From an uncultured Oscillospiraceae bacterium (GTDB taxonomy: Bacteria; Bacillota; Clostridia; Oscillospirales; Acutalibacteraceae), in assembly GCA_902492045.1 (NCBI GenBank), contig CABUKB010000011.1:1-54488 (forward strand): a stretch of 54,488 bases of DNA. The letters are read 5' to 3'. Under the pieces are notes generated by a model. The model was not told the origin of the DNA, ran no database searches, and saw only the letters and a list, made by a program, of their open reading frames with translations. The position numbers were made by a program, and so were the translations under genes. Position 1 is the first letter of the stretch. Every line of letters starts with the position of its first letter. Shown in pieces: positions 33,451-42,084 of this stretch.

Positions 33451-35433
33451 ATGGCTCCGAAGAAACCCGGATACGGCAACGACAGCATCACCTCCCTGAA
33501 AGGGGCGGACCGGGTGCGCAAACGCCCGGCAGTTATTTTCGGTTCGGATGGACTGGACGGCTGTGAACATGCGGTGTTCGAGATTCTGTCAAATGCGATT
33601 GATGAAGCGAGGGAGGGATTCGGTACTCGCATCATCACCACCCGCTACGAGGACGGTTCCTTTGAGGTTCAGGACTTTGGCCGGGGTATGCCGGTGGATT
33701 TTAACCAAAAAGAAAACCGGTACAATTGGGAACTGATTTTCTGCGAATTGTACGCGGGCGGGAAATACAACACCATTGAAGGGGAGAGCTATGAGTTTTC
33801 CCTGGGTCTCAACGGCCTGGGTGCCTGTGCGACCCAGTATTCGTCTGAATATATGGATGTGGAAGTCAAACGGGATGGATACCGCTACACGCTGCATTTT
33901 GAACAGGGAGAAAATGTCGGCGGTCTGCACAAGGAGCCTTACGCAAAAAAAGATACCGGTACCGTCGTCCGATGGAAACCCGATCTCCAGGTCTTTACCG
34001 ACATTGCGGTGCCGGCCGATTATTTTCGGGATGCACTCAAGCGTCAGGCCATCGTCAATCCGGGCGTATTGTTTATCCTGCGGAATCAGCACGGCCGGGA
34101 ATTTGAGACCGAGGAATTCTATTATGAAAACGGGATCGCCGATTATGTAAAAGAATCGGCAGGGGAAGAATCGCTCACCGGCGTACAGGTCTGGACGGCG
34201 GAGCGCCGTGGCCGTGACCGGGAGGATAAACCGGAATATAAGGTGCGGCTCCACGTGGCGTGGTGCTGTTCGAACCGCGTAAGTCTTCTCGAATACTATC
34301 ACAATTCGAGTTTCCTCGAACACGGAGGTTCCCCGGAAAAGGCGGTGCGGTCGGCATTCGTCTCCCAGATCGACGCTTATCTCAAACAGACAGGACGGTA
34401 TTTGAAAAACGAGGGCAAAATCACCTTTCAGGATGTGCAGGATTGTCTGATCCTTGTCTCTTCTTCCTTTTCCACGCAGACTTCCTATGAGAACCAAACC
34501 AAAAAGGCCATTACCAATAAATTCATTCAGGAGGCTATGACCGAGTTCCTGCGGCACAATCTGGAGGTATATTTCCTGGAAAATAAGGCCGAGGCGGATA
34601 AGCTGTGCGAGCAGGTGCTCATCAACAAGCGCAGCCGGGAAAAAGCGGAAACCACCCGTTTGAACTTGAAAAAAACCCTTCAGACCGGCAACGATTTCGC
34701 ATCGCGGGTGCAGAGTTTTGTGGACTGCCGCAGCCGGAACGTTGAGGAACGGGAACTCTTTATCGTGGAAGGGAAGTCCGCCATGGGCGCCTGCATTCAG
34801 GCACGCAACCCGGATTTTCAGGCCATTATCCCGGTCCGGGGCAAGATTTTAAACTGCCTCAAAGCGGGTCTGGACAAGGTCTTTAAAAATGAAATCATCA
34901 CCGACCTGCTCAAGGTATTGGGATGCGGGGTAGAGGTCAAGTCCAAGGCCAACAAGGATCTTGCCACCTTCGACCTGAGCTTGCTGCGCTGGAGCAAGGT
35001 CATCATCTGCACCGATGCGGATGTGGACGGATTCCAGATCCGCGGATTGATCCTAACCATGCTGTACAGCCTGACCCCCACCCTGATTCAAGAGGGAAAG
35101 GTTTTTATCGCGGAAACGCCTCTGTATGAGATTAACACCAAGACCGACACCTATTTCGCATACAGCGACAAGGAAAAATCGACGATCCTTGAAGAACTGG
35201 GAAATATGAAATACACCATCCAGCGATCCAAGGGATTGGGGGAAAACGATCCGGAAATGATGTCTCTGACCACCATGAATCCGGCAACTCGGCGGTTGGT
35301 CAAGGTGGAGCCGGAGGACGAGGCCGCAACCGAGTGGATGTTCAACGTTCTGCTCGGGGACGATCTGGCCGGACGGAAGGAATTTATCGCCGACCGGGGC
35401 AGCCTGTATCTGGATATGGTGGATGTGAGCTGA
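33451..35433 (+). CDS. parE: Type IIA topoisomerase subunit B, divergent (ParE-like)
   Basis: ATPase/Toprim subunit of a gyrase/topoisomerase IV type enzyme; the partner is the next large gene. The protein of about 660 residues has the GHKL ATPase (FEILSNAIDEAREG near 50, FGRGMPVDF near 75, GLNGLGACATQYSS near 125), a transducer domain, and a Toprim domain in which the usual EGDSAGG is EGKSAMG (Glu440) while DADVDG (Asp522-526) is kept. AAAGGA overlaps the first ATG (33439), so ATG 33451 (MAPKKPG) is preferred. Divergence in Toprim and elsewhere marks it as the second topoisomerase of Clostridia rather than gyrase. Confidence 0.88.
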   Translation: MAPKKPGYGNDSITSLKGADRVRKRPAVIFGSDGLDGCEHAVFEILSNAIDEAREGFGTRIITTRYEDGSFEVQDFGRGMPVDFNQKENRYNWELIFCELYAGGKYNTIEGESYEFSLGLNGLGACATQYSSEYMDVEVKRDGYRYTLHFEQGENVGGLHKEPYAKKDTGTVVRWKPDLQVFTDIAVPADYFRDALKRQAIVNPGVLFILRNQHGREFETEEFYYENGIADYVKESAGEESLTGVQVWTAERRGRDREDKPEYKVRLHVAWCCSNRVSLLEYYHNSSFLEHGGSPEKAVRSAFVSQIDAYLKQTGRYLKNEGKITFQDVQDCLILVSSSFSTQTSYENQTKKAITNKFIQEAMTEFLRHNLEVYFLENKAEADKLCEQVLINKRSREKAETTRLNLKKTLQTGNDFASRVQSFVDCRSRNVEERELFIVEGKSAMGACIQARNPDFQAIIPVRGKILNCLKAGLDKVFKNEIITDLLKVLGCGVEVKSKANKDLATFDLSLLRWSKVIICTDADVDGFQIRGLILTMLYSLTPTLIQEGKVFIAETPLYEINTKTDTYFAYSDKEKSTILEELGNMKYTIQRSKGLGENDPEMMSLTTMNPATRRLVKVEPEDEAATEWMFNVLLGDDLAGRKEFIADRGSLYLDMVDVS

Positions 35434-35482
35434 CAGACCTTCGTCCACGGCAAAAACAAGTGAAAGGGACGGATGATAGATC

Positions 35483-35653
35483 ATGAAAACCCTTCGCCGT
35501 ATCGGTATGATCCAGAGCCTGGACGGTCCTACTTCCCTGTACGTGACCGCCGGTAAAGCCGAACTACTTGCCTCGGGTGCCGCTATTTTGGCGTCTTGTG
35601 TCTGCACGGCGGCCTTGCTGCTCCATGGGCTGACCGGTGGATTTCGGAAATGA
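35483..35653 (+). CDS. Unannotated 56-residue membrane protein with a DGPTS motif
   Basis: Too short for ordinary gene calling, it lies between the two topoisomerase genes on the same strand. The product reads MKTLRRIGMIQSLDGPTSLY, then VTAGKAELLASG, then a hydrophobic segment (AAILASCVCTAALLLHGL) and a basic end. The DGPTS word followed by a hydrophobic pattern recalls the GGADGPTSIF segment of sodium-pumping decarboxylase beta subunits and of small clostridial ORFs annotated from that hit; I recall the motif, and the homology is inference. GAAAGGGACGG lies upstream at somewhat long spacing. Single membrane span expected; function unknown. Confidence 0.55.
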   Translation: MKTLRRIGMIQSLDGPTSLYVTAGKAELLASGAAILASCVCTAALLLHGLTGGFRK

Positions 35654-35704
35654 TCCGTTTCACCATGTCACCAGGAAGCATCATGAAGAAGGATAGGTGA
35701 TACC

Positions 35705-37951
35705 ATGGCCAAAAAAACAAAAAAGATTGCGGCAGGACTGGATAAGCTGCCCGACAACGCCCACATCATGGGTTCCGGCCTGGTGGAGAAGCAACAGATC
35801 ACCTCCACCCTCGAAACCAACTATATGCCCTATGTCATGAGCGTGATCCTGTCCCGGGCGATTCCCGAGATCGACGGATTTAAGCCGTCCCACCGCAAAT
35901 TGCTTTACACCATGTACAAGATGGGGCTGCTCACCGGTGCCCGGACCAAGTCGGCCAATATCGTGGGATCCACCATGAAGCTCAACCCTCACGGAGATGC
36001 GGCTATCTACGATACTATGGTGCGGCTTTCCCGGGGATATCAGGCGCTCCTCCATCCCTATGTGGATTCCAAGGGCAATTTTGGCCGGGCTTATTCGAGC
36101 GATATGGAATACGCGGCCTCCCGCTATACCGAGGCCAAGCTGGATCCCATTGCAGGGGAATTGTTTCGGGATATCGACAAGGACACAGTGGATTTTGTAG
36201 ACAACTACGACTCGACGATGAAGGAGCCGGCTCTGCTGCCCGTCACCTTTCCCTCCATCCTGGTCAACAACAATATCGGCATCGCGGTGGGAATGGCGAG
36301 TTCGATCTGTTCCTTCAATCTTGCCGAGGTGTGTGAAACCGCCATCGCTTTAATGAAGGATCCGGATGCCGATATCACCGCGACCCTTAAGGCTCCGGAT
36401 TTTCCCGGCGGCGGCCGGATCCTCTACAGCCGGGACGAGATGCGGAAACTCTACGAGACCGGACGGGGGAGTGTCCGGGTGCGGTCGGTTTACACGTATG
36501 ACAAGGATTCCAACTGCATCGACATTACCGAAATCCCGCCGACCACCACCGTTGAGGCGATTATCGCCAAATTGGCTGATCTCGTTAAAGCGGGAAAAAT
36601 CCGGGAAATTTCGGACGTGCGCAACGAGATTGGCCTGGATGGGCTGAAAATCACCATTGACCTCAAGCGCGGAACCGATCCCGACAAGCTGATGACAAGA
36701 CTGTTTTCCATGACGCCGTTGGAGGACAGCTTTTCCTGCAATTTTAACATCTTGATTGCCGGGGCGCCCCAGGTACTCGGGGTGAGGCGGATCCTGGAGG
36801 AGTGGACCGCTTTTCGAATGGAATGTGTCTGCCGGCGGGTGGATTTTGATCTGAGAAAAGCCAAGGAAAAGCTGCATCTGCTCCGGGGGTTGTCCAAAAT
36901 TCTGCTCGATATCGACAAGGCCGTGCGGATTGTCCGGGAAACCGACGAAGAGGCGGAAGTGGTGCCGAATCTGATGATTGGCTTTGGCATCGACGAGGTT
37001 CAGGCTGAGTATGTGGCAGAAATCAAGCTCCGCCACCTCAACCGGGAATATATCCTCAAGCGCACCGAGGAAATCGGCAAACTGGAGAAAGACGTGGCTG
37101 AAATGGAGGAAATTCTCCGCAGTCCTGAACGGGTGAAAGCGATCATCATCGGGGAACTGCGGGACGTGACCGCAAAATTCGGCCAGCCCCGGCGCAGTTT
37201 GCTGCTTTATGCCTCCGATGTCCAGCGGACCGATGCCGGGTCCGGGGACGAGACACCGGACTATCCTTGTACGCTCTTTTTTACGGCCGAGGGATACTTT
37301 AAGAAAATCACTCCCCAGTCTCTTCGCATGAGCGGGGAACAGAAACTCAAGGAAGGGGATCGGATCCTTCAGACGGTGGAGGCTTCCAACAACCGGGATC
37401 TGCTGTTTTTTACCAGCGCCGCTACGGTATACAAGGCCAAAGCCGCCGATTTCCCGGATACCAAGGCCAGTGTTCTGGGAGATTATGTGGCGACCCGTCT
37501 GGGTTTTGAAAACGGAGAGAATGCAGTTGCCATGGCGGTGACGGCCGATTACAGCGGGTATCTGCTCTTTTTCTTTGAAAACGGCAAGGCCGCGAAAGTG
37601 GAGTTATCGGCTTATGCAACCAAAACCAACCGCAAGAAGCTGGTCGGCGCTTATTCGGATAAATCTCCCCTGGTGGCGGTTTTACAGGTGACAGAGGACT
37701 GCGAATTTCTGCTGACCTCCACTTCCGGCCGCCGTCTGTTGGTGCATACCGGCGCCATTGCGCCCAAAACCACCCGCAGCACGCAGGGGGTGCAGGTGAT
37801 GACGCTCAAAGGGCAGCATCGTCTCAAAAATGTGACATTGTTTACCGAAAATATGGTGACGAAACCCAATCGTTACCGCACCAAGAGCCTGCCCGCCGCA
37901 GGGGCCCTGCCCTTGCCGGAGGACATGGGAGAGCAGCTTACGCTGGGCTAG
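35705..37951 (+). CDS. parC: Type IIA topoisomerase subunit A, divergent (ParC-like)
   Basis: DNA-cleaving partner of the preceding B subunit. In 748 residues the winged-helix region contains the catalytic Tyr141 in SRYTEAKL. The quinolone pocket reads NPHGDAAIYD, so the position of GyrA Ser83 is Ala99 while Asp87 is kept (Asp103). The tower and coiled coil reach about residue 480 (LKRTEEIGKLEKDVAEMEEIL), and a short beta-pinwheel-type C-terminal domain follows. No GyrA-box (QRRGGKG) is seen, so decatenation rather than negative supercoiling is expected. ATG 35705 follows AGGATAGGTGATACC. Confidence 0.88.
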   Translation: MAKKTKKIAAGLDKLPDNAHIMGSGLVEKQQITSTLETNYMPYVMSVILSRAIPEIDGFKPSHRKLLYTMYKMGLLTGARTKSANIVGSTMKLNPHGDAAIYDTMVRLSRGYQALLHPYVDSKGNFGRAYSSDMEYAASRYTEAKLDPIAGELFRDIDKDTVDFVDNYDSTMKEPALLPVTFPSILVNNNIGIAVGMASSICSFNLAEVCETAIALMKDPDADITATLKAPDFPGGGRILYSRDEMRKLYETGRGSVRVRSVYTYDKDSNCIDITEIPPTTTVEAIIAKLADLVKAGKIREISDVRNEIGLDGLKITIDLKRGTDPDKLMTRLFSMTPLEDSFSCNFNILIAGAPQVLGVRRILEEWTAFRMECVCRRVDFDLRKAKEKLHLLRGLSKILLDIDKAVRIVRETDEEAEVVPNLMIGFGIDEVQAEYVAEIKLRHLNREYILKRTEEIGKLEKDVAEMEEILRSPERVKAIIIGELRDVTAKFGQPRRSLLLYASDVQRTDAGSGDETPDYPCTLFFTAEGYFKKITPQSLRMSGEQKLKEGDRILQTVEASNNRDLLFFTSAATVYKAKAADFPDTKASVLGDYVATRLGFENGENAVAMAVTADYSGYLLFFFENGKAAKVELSAYATKTNRKKLVGAYSDKSPLVAVLQVTEDCEFLLTSTSGRRLLVHTGAIAPKTTRSTQGVQVMTLKGQHRLKNVTLFTENMVTKPNRYRTKSLPAAGALPLPEDMGEQLTLG

Positions 37952-38262
37952 AACCGGACGGCACCGGATGATAGGGACACAAAAGGAAAACCGCTGCCGG
38001 ACGGAGTGTATCCCGTTCGATAGCGGTTCCGGCAGCGGATACGGCAAACGCAAGATTGACGTGTATCTGTGCCGGGTATAGCTTGCCCGTTTTGCTGAGA
38101 ATTCATGCGTACCAACGGCATATTTGAGCGGAAATAATTGGACCATGGTTTTAAAAACACAAAATCCGCCGGAAATGGAAAGAAAACCCTTGCGTTTGCA
38201 TTGAAATTGTGGTAGTATATATCCGTATTCTTGTGTCACAATAATAGAGGAGGGCAAGAACC
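37952..38262. other. Intergenic region with a hairpin and the secG promoter
   Basis: CCGCTGCCGG (37991-38000) pairs with CCGGCAGCGG (38029-38038), probably ending the topoisomerase transcript, although the T-rich side faces the other strand. The secG promoter lies at 38190-38218. Nothing else was recognised in the roughly 150 bases between. Confidence 0.5.
38190..38218 (+). promoter_or_regulatory. secG promoter
   Basis: TTGCGT (38190-38195), 17 bases, TAGTAT (38213-38218), 45 bases before the start codon. Confidence 0.65.
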
Positions 38263-38508
38263 ATGAGCGTTTGGGAATATATTATCGGCGCGGTACTGAT
38301 TGTTTTTTCGCTGATTATCATCGCCATTGTGCTGTTGCAGGAAGGCCGTCAGGCGAACTTGGGCGCCATCGCGGGTGCGGCGGATTCTTTTATGGAAAAA
38401 GGCCGGGCGAGAACACTGGACGCCGTATTGGCGAAATGGACCAAGTACATTGCTTTTACCTTTTTTGTGCTGGTTTTCGTCGCGATGCTGCTGACCAAAT
38501 TTCTGTAA
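38263..38508 (+). CDS. secG: Preprotein translocase subunit SecG
   Basis: Small membrane subunit of the SecYEG export channel. The 81-residue protein has two membrane helices (about 6-26 and 58-78) separated by the conserved loop LLQEGRQANLGAIAGAADSFMEK, the clostridial form of the SecG signature. GAGGAGGGCAAGAACC precedes ATG 38263. It is followed by a strong terminator and then RNase R, the usual secG-rnr order in Bacillota. Confidence 0.95.
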   Translation: MSVWEYIIGAVLIVFSLIIIAIVLLQEGRQANLGAIAGAADSFMEKGRARTLDAVLAKWTKYIAFTFFVLVFVAMLLTKFL

Positions 38509-38524
38509 AGGATGATATAATCCC

Positions 38525-38553
38525 GCCCCGCTCTGAAGAGCGGGGCTTTTTTT
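38525..38553 (+). terminator. Terminator between secG and rnr
   Basis: GCCCCGCTCT-GAA-GAGCGGGGC followed by T7. Strong intrinsic terminator; read-through or a promoter not recognised must supply rnr. Confidence 0.85.
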
Positions 38554-38591
38554 CAAAATCGTTGGGTGTTAGGAAGAGGGGTGGTGGCCAT

Positions 38592-40766
38592 ATGGGAAAA
38601 CAACATGCCAAAAAACAGGGCATATCCAAAAAGATGGGCGGAAAGACCCCGAAAAGGGATCTGCGGGAAAGGATCCTGCGCAAACTCGACCATACCAAAA
38701 AAGGTATGACCGGAGAACTGCTGGCCGGACAGCTGCGGCTGCGCAAGGAGGAACGCCCTGCGCTCTGGACAGTACTGGCCGAACTTGAGCGGGAGGGAAA
38801 GCTGGAGAAAAGCAAAAAGGGCAAATACCGGATTGTAAAAAGCTCCCGCTGCGTCCGTGGGCGCTTGGTCTCGCTTTCCCGGGGCTTTGGTTTTGCCCGC
38901 CTGGAGGAAGGGGAGGACTGTTTCATCGCCGGCCGGAACCTCGCAGGCGCGCTGCCCGGGGATACGGTGCTTATTCAGCCGGGCCGCCATGACGCAAGGG
39001 GGCCGGAAGGGGCTGTCCTCCGGATTGAGGAAGTGGGAAACCGCCTGTTCATCGGACGCCTTCTACAGGACGGGGACCGTTATGCGGTGCAGCCGGATGA
39101 TTCGATACGTTTTGCAGTTCCGGTAAGAAAATCCACGCTGGGCGGCGCAAAACCAGGGGATAAGGTCCGGTTTTCGCTTGCCTACACGGATAAGGGCAAA
39201 CTGGCGGCCGACATAAAAACGATATACGGCAGCGCGGATTCCGCCCGGATATGCGCGGATGCCGTGATTGACAGCCTGGAAATTCCCCATCGGTTTCCGG
39301 ACGATGTACTCACCGAGGCGGAAAGGCTTCGGGAAAGAGGGATCCCGGAGAAGGACAGGGAAGGCCGGGAGGATTTGCGGGAGTGGTGCATCTTTACCAT
39401 TGACGGTCAGGACGCTAAGGATCTGGATGACGCCGTATCTTTGGAACGAAAGGGAGACGGCTGGCTTTTAGGTGTGCATATCGCAGATGTTTCCCACTAT
39501 GTCGCGGCTGGTACCGCTTTAGACCGGGAAGCCATGAACCGGGGGACATCGGTGTATTTTGCCGACCGGGTTATCCCGATGCTCCCGGAGGCGCTGTCCA
39601 ACGGGCTGTGTTCGCTGCAAGCCGGGGAGGACAAGCTGGCTCTCTCCGCCTTCTTGACCCTGGACGCGCAGGGGGAATGCCGGGATGTCCGGCTGACGAA
39701 GTCGATACTCTGTTCCAAGGTGCGAGGGGTATACAGCGAGGTCAATGACCTGTTTCAACAGACAGCCACAAAAGAGGTGCGGGAGAAATACCGCCCAGTT
39801 CAGCCCTCTCTGGACGCGATGCGGATATTAGCCAAACAGATGCAGGCGGCCGCCGAACAGAGGGGAACGGTCGATTTCATCAGTACCGAATCGCAGTTTA
39901 CTCTGAATGAACAGGGGCAGCCGGTGTTGATCCAGCCACGCCTGACCGGTGAAGCCGAGGGCATGATTGAGCAATTTATGATTGCGGCCAATGTGGCGGT
40001 GGCGGCTTTGGCCAGACGAAAAAAACTGCCGTTTGTCTACCGTGTACACGACCAGCCTGATCCGGAAAAGCTCGAGGTTTTGGCGGAACTGGCGCAATCG
40101 CTTGGATTGAAAACCCGGCTGCCGCAAGAGGAAACGCCGCAAAAAACATGGCGGTCTCTGATGGAGGAGGCGCGTGAAACACCGTATGCCCGGCTGATTT
40201 CCGACCGTCTTCTCCGGTCGATGGCCAAGGCGTCGTACAGCCGGAATCCTTTGGGTCATTATGGGTTGGCGCTTGAGGATTACTGCCATTTTACCTCGCC
40301 CATACGGCGGTATCCCGACCTGGCTATCCATCGGATTTTGTCCGATATGCTGTCGCCTACGCCGCGCGCGGTACTCCTGGAACGATATGAGGAGTTTGCG
40401 GCTAATGCGGCGGACAAGTCCTCGGCGTGTGAAATCCGGGCCATGACAGCCGAACGGCGGTGTGAGGATATTTACAAAGCCGCGTATATGGCAGGATATC
40501 TGGGCAAAGTGTTCACCGGTGTTATCAGCGCCGTCACCGAATTCGGCATCTATGTCGAACTTCCGAATACGGCCGAGGGCCTTGTCCGCACGGAACTTCT
40601 CATAGAGACGGCGGGTATGGCCTTAACCTACGACCGGGTGGTCTCCCTTTGCGATCCGATGGGAAAGAAACGGTATACGGTGGGGGAAAGCATGACCATT
40701 CAGGTGGCATCCTGCGACATTTCCACTGGACATATCCAGTTCGTCCCGGCGGATCCGGAAGGGTAA
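38592..40766 (+). CDS. rnr: Ribonuclease R
   Basis: Processive 3'-5' exoribonuclease that degrades structured RNA. The 724-residue protein has an N-terminal basic winged helix (about 20-85), cold-shock domains (85-240), the RNB catalytic domain with the Asp cluster GQDAKDLDDAVSLE (Asp274 to Asp280) and FADRVIPMLPEALSNGLCSL near 318, and a C-terminal S1 domain (about 635-715). The frame overlaps secG, but ATG 38592 gives the family start with its Lys-rich tail. The ribosome site (GGAAGAGGGG) is not close. smpB and ssrA, which often follow, are absent; a terminator comes directly after. Confidence 0.94.
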   Translation: MGKQHAKKQGISKKMGGKTPKRDLRERILRKLDHTKKGMTGELLAGQLRLRKEERPALWTVLAELEREGKLEKSKKGKYRIVKSSRCVRGRLVSLSRGFGFARLEEGEDCFIAGRNLAGALPGDTVLIQPGRHDARGPEGAVLRIEEVGNRLFIGRLLQDGDRYAVQPDDSIRFAVPVRKSTLGGAKPGDKVRFSLAYTDKGKLAADIKTIYGSADSARICADAVIDSLEIPHRFPDDVLTEAERLRERGIPEKDREGREDLREWCIFTIDGQDAKDLDDAVSLERKGDGWLLGVHIADVSHYVAAGTALDREAMNRGTSVYFADRVIPMLPEALSNGLCSLQAGEDKLALSAFLTLDAQGECRDVRLTKSILCSKVRGVYSEVNDLFQQTATKEVREKYRPVQPSLDAMRILAKQMQAAAEQRGTVDFISTESQFTLNEQGQPVLIQPRLTGEAEGMIEQFMIAANVAVAALARRKKLPFVYRVHDQPDPEKLEVLAELAQSLGLKTRLPQEETPQKTWRSLMEEARETPYARLISDRLLRSMAKASYSRNPLGHYGLALEDYCHFTSPIRRYPDLAIHRILSDMLSPTPRAVLLERYEEFAANAADKSSACEIRAMTAERRCEDIYKAAYMAGYLGKVFTGVISAVTEFGIYVELPNTAEGLVRTELLIETAGMALTYDRVVSLCDPMGKKRYTVGESMTIQVASCDISTGHIQFVPADPEG

Positions 40767-40779
40767 TGGACAGGCAACG

Positions 40780-40815
40780 ACAGGCCCCCTCTGTTAAAAA
40801 ACAGAGGGGGCCTGC
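40780..40815 (+). terminator. Terminator after rnr
   Basis: CAGGCCCCCTCTGTT-AAAA-AACAGAGGGGGCCTG: long perfect hairpin without a T run, between convergent genes. Confidence 0.7.
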
Positions 40816-40845
40816 CGTATGGACAAAAACAGAAGGAAGGCAACG

Positions 40846-41499
40846 TTACTTGTCATTCAAAGGGGGTTCCCCTTTTTGAATGAGCCGGACCCGTTTATCG
40901 GTTGAAAGCCGGACAATTTGAAATTTGGTCAGTTCGACTTCCACATAAGCAGAAATAGAGACGTTCTCTTTCCAATGCGGGGTGTAGAACATGGGCAGAT
41001 CCATGGAATAATGCCTCGTTGCTGTAAGGCGGTGCCGTTTGCAAAACGTGTCCAAATCCAATCCGATATAGCCACCAACGCGCGCATAAAGGGGACTGGA
41101 TACCGAATCGTACATCTCCCGCCACTTTGAAAACGGAATGGGCGAATCCCATTCATGCGACGTAAACTTGATGAAATCCTTTTCGTCGGGAAACTCATAA
41201 CCGTCCAACAGCGTGAGAAATTCGATTCCGCGATACAGGTCGCGGTTCAGGGAAGGATTCATCTGGTTGTCAAGCACCGTGCATATCTGTACCCATATAA
41301 ATTTTTCCGGATAGAGAGTACGCAATTCGATTTCCAACTGGGGATCCAGACAACGACGCGTCTTCATGTTCCGCCCGGACCCCGGTTTTCTGACAGAGGA
41401 CGGCTCCTCTACGGCGGGAGAAGCCTCCCGCCAAGCCTCGTTGAGGATGAAGGAATCGGCGGGCCTGTCCGACGTTTCGCTGTACACTTTCGTACTCAT
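40846..41499 (-). CDS. Uncharacterised 217-residue protein with a long structured leader
   Basis: Not recognised. The first 45 residues are polar and probably disordered (RPADSF, SPAVEEPSSVRKPGSG), then a compact part rich in aromatic residues follows: LYPEKFIWVQICTVLDNQ near 60, GIEFLTLLDGYEFPDEKDF near 90, SKWREMYDS near 122, YSMDLPMFYTPHWKE near 160 and a basic C-terminus. There is no signal peptide, membrane helix or Cys cluster, so it should be cytosolic. A frame start three codons earlier (GTG) exists, but GAGAGG eight bases before ATG 41499 decides. Monocistronic, convergent with rnr. Its unusually long upstream region carries repeats described separately. Confidence 0.7.
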   Translation of the reverse strand: MSTKVYSETSDRPADSFILNEAWREASPAVEEPSSVRKPGSGRNMKTRRCLDPQLEIELRTLYPEKFIWVQICTVLDNQMNPSLNRDLYRGIEFLTLLDGYEFPDEKDFIKFTSHEWDSPIPFSKWREMYDSVSSPLYARVGGYIGLDLDTFCKRHRLTATRHYSMDLPMFYTPHWKENVSISAYVEVELTKFQIVRLSTDKRVRLIQKGEPPLNDK

Positions 41500-41880
41500 G
41501 CACGACACCTCTCTATGTAAAATAACGGAATCGCTGGATTCCTATATCCACCCGTGAAAACGGGTTTGCCGGTGTACTCCGGAAGACAGGTTATGGAGGG
41601 AAGATCATCCGCCGACAAGGAATCTGCTTCCATTCCGTTTTTATTTCCCCGATCCGCACAATACAATCAAAAACCGGCCACAGTCATCTTGCCATTTCTG
41701 CGCGCGGAGGAGTGAGCCCGCATATCAGCCGGTTTTCTACCTTTCACAAACGGAACCTCCATAACCTGTCCCCGAACCCAGGAATGTTTCCCATTCCGCT
41801 TTTTATTCGGACAAATGAGAAAAAACACTTACAAAAAACGGAAAAAAGTCAGATTTAGCCATATGACTAAAAATATCGCC
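41500..41880 (-). ncRNA. Candidate structured leader RNA of unknown class
   Basis: About 370 bases upstream of the unknown gene contain two copies of a hairpin motif (41619-41648 and 41781-41810; on the minus strand AATAAAAA then CGGAATG and ATTCC), a perfect 15-base inverted repeat (41585-41599 with 41756-41770), and a terminator-like stem AAAACCGGC/GCCGGTTTTT (about 41669-41739). The inverted repeat encloses one hairpin copy and the terminator stem. No T-box, c-di-GMP, cobalamin, SAM or purine consensus was recognised. Confidence 0.45.
41854..41871. promoter_or_regulatory. 18-bp near-perfect palindrome
   Basis: TTTAGCCATATGACTAAA, symmetric except for one position pair, in A/T-rich DNA at the far end of the leader, where its promoter is expected. 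Candidate operator. Confidence 0.5.
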
Positions 41881-42040
41881 TATGTTTTATGAGTTTTGTC
41901 TGCCAAAATGTGTCCGGCGGGCTCTTTTGCGGCGAAGATGCCTCCAACCTGTGAAATAGGAGAAGCCGCCGTGGACTTCCAAACGCCTGTATGCCTGCGG
42001 AGCGGGGGACAGGCGCCCGCCCACGGAGAACCCAAAATGA

Positions 42041-42076
42041 AAGCGGCCGCCGCTGAAACCAGCGGCGGCTGCGCTT
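42041..42076 (-). terminator. Terminator of the subtilase gene
   Basis: AAGCGGCCGCCGCTG (42041-42055) with CAGCGGCGGCTGCGCTT (42060-42076) around AAAC, just after the stop on the minus strand and followed there by TTTCATTTT. Confidence 0.7.
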
Positions 42077-42084
42077 GGATTGGC

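Noticed and set aside
40780..40815. rnr followed by a hidden smpB
   Set aside because: The sequence after rnr is a terminator and then a convergent gene; no SmpB-like frame exists.
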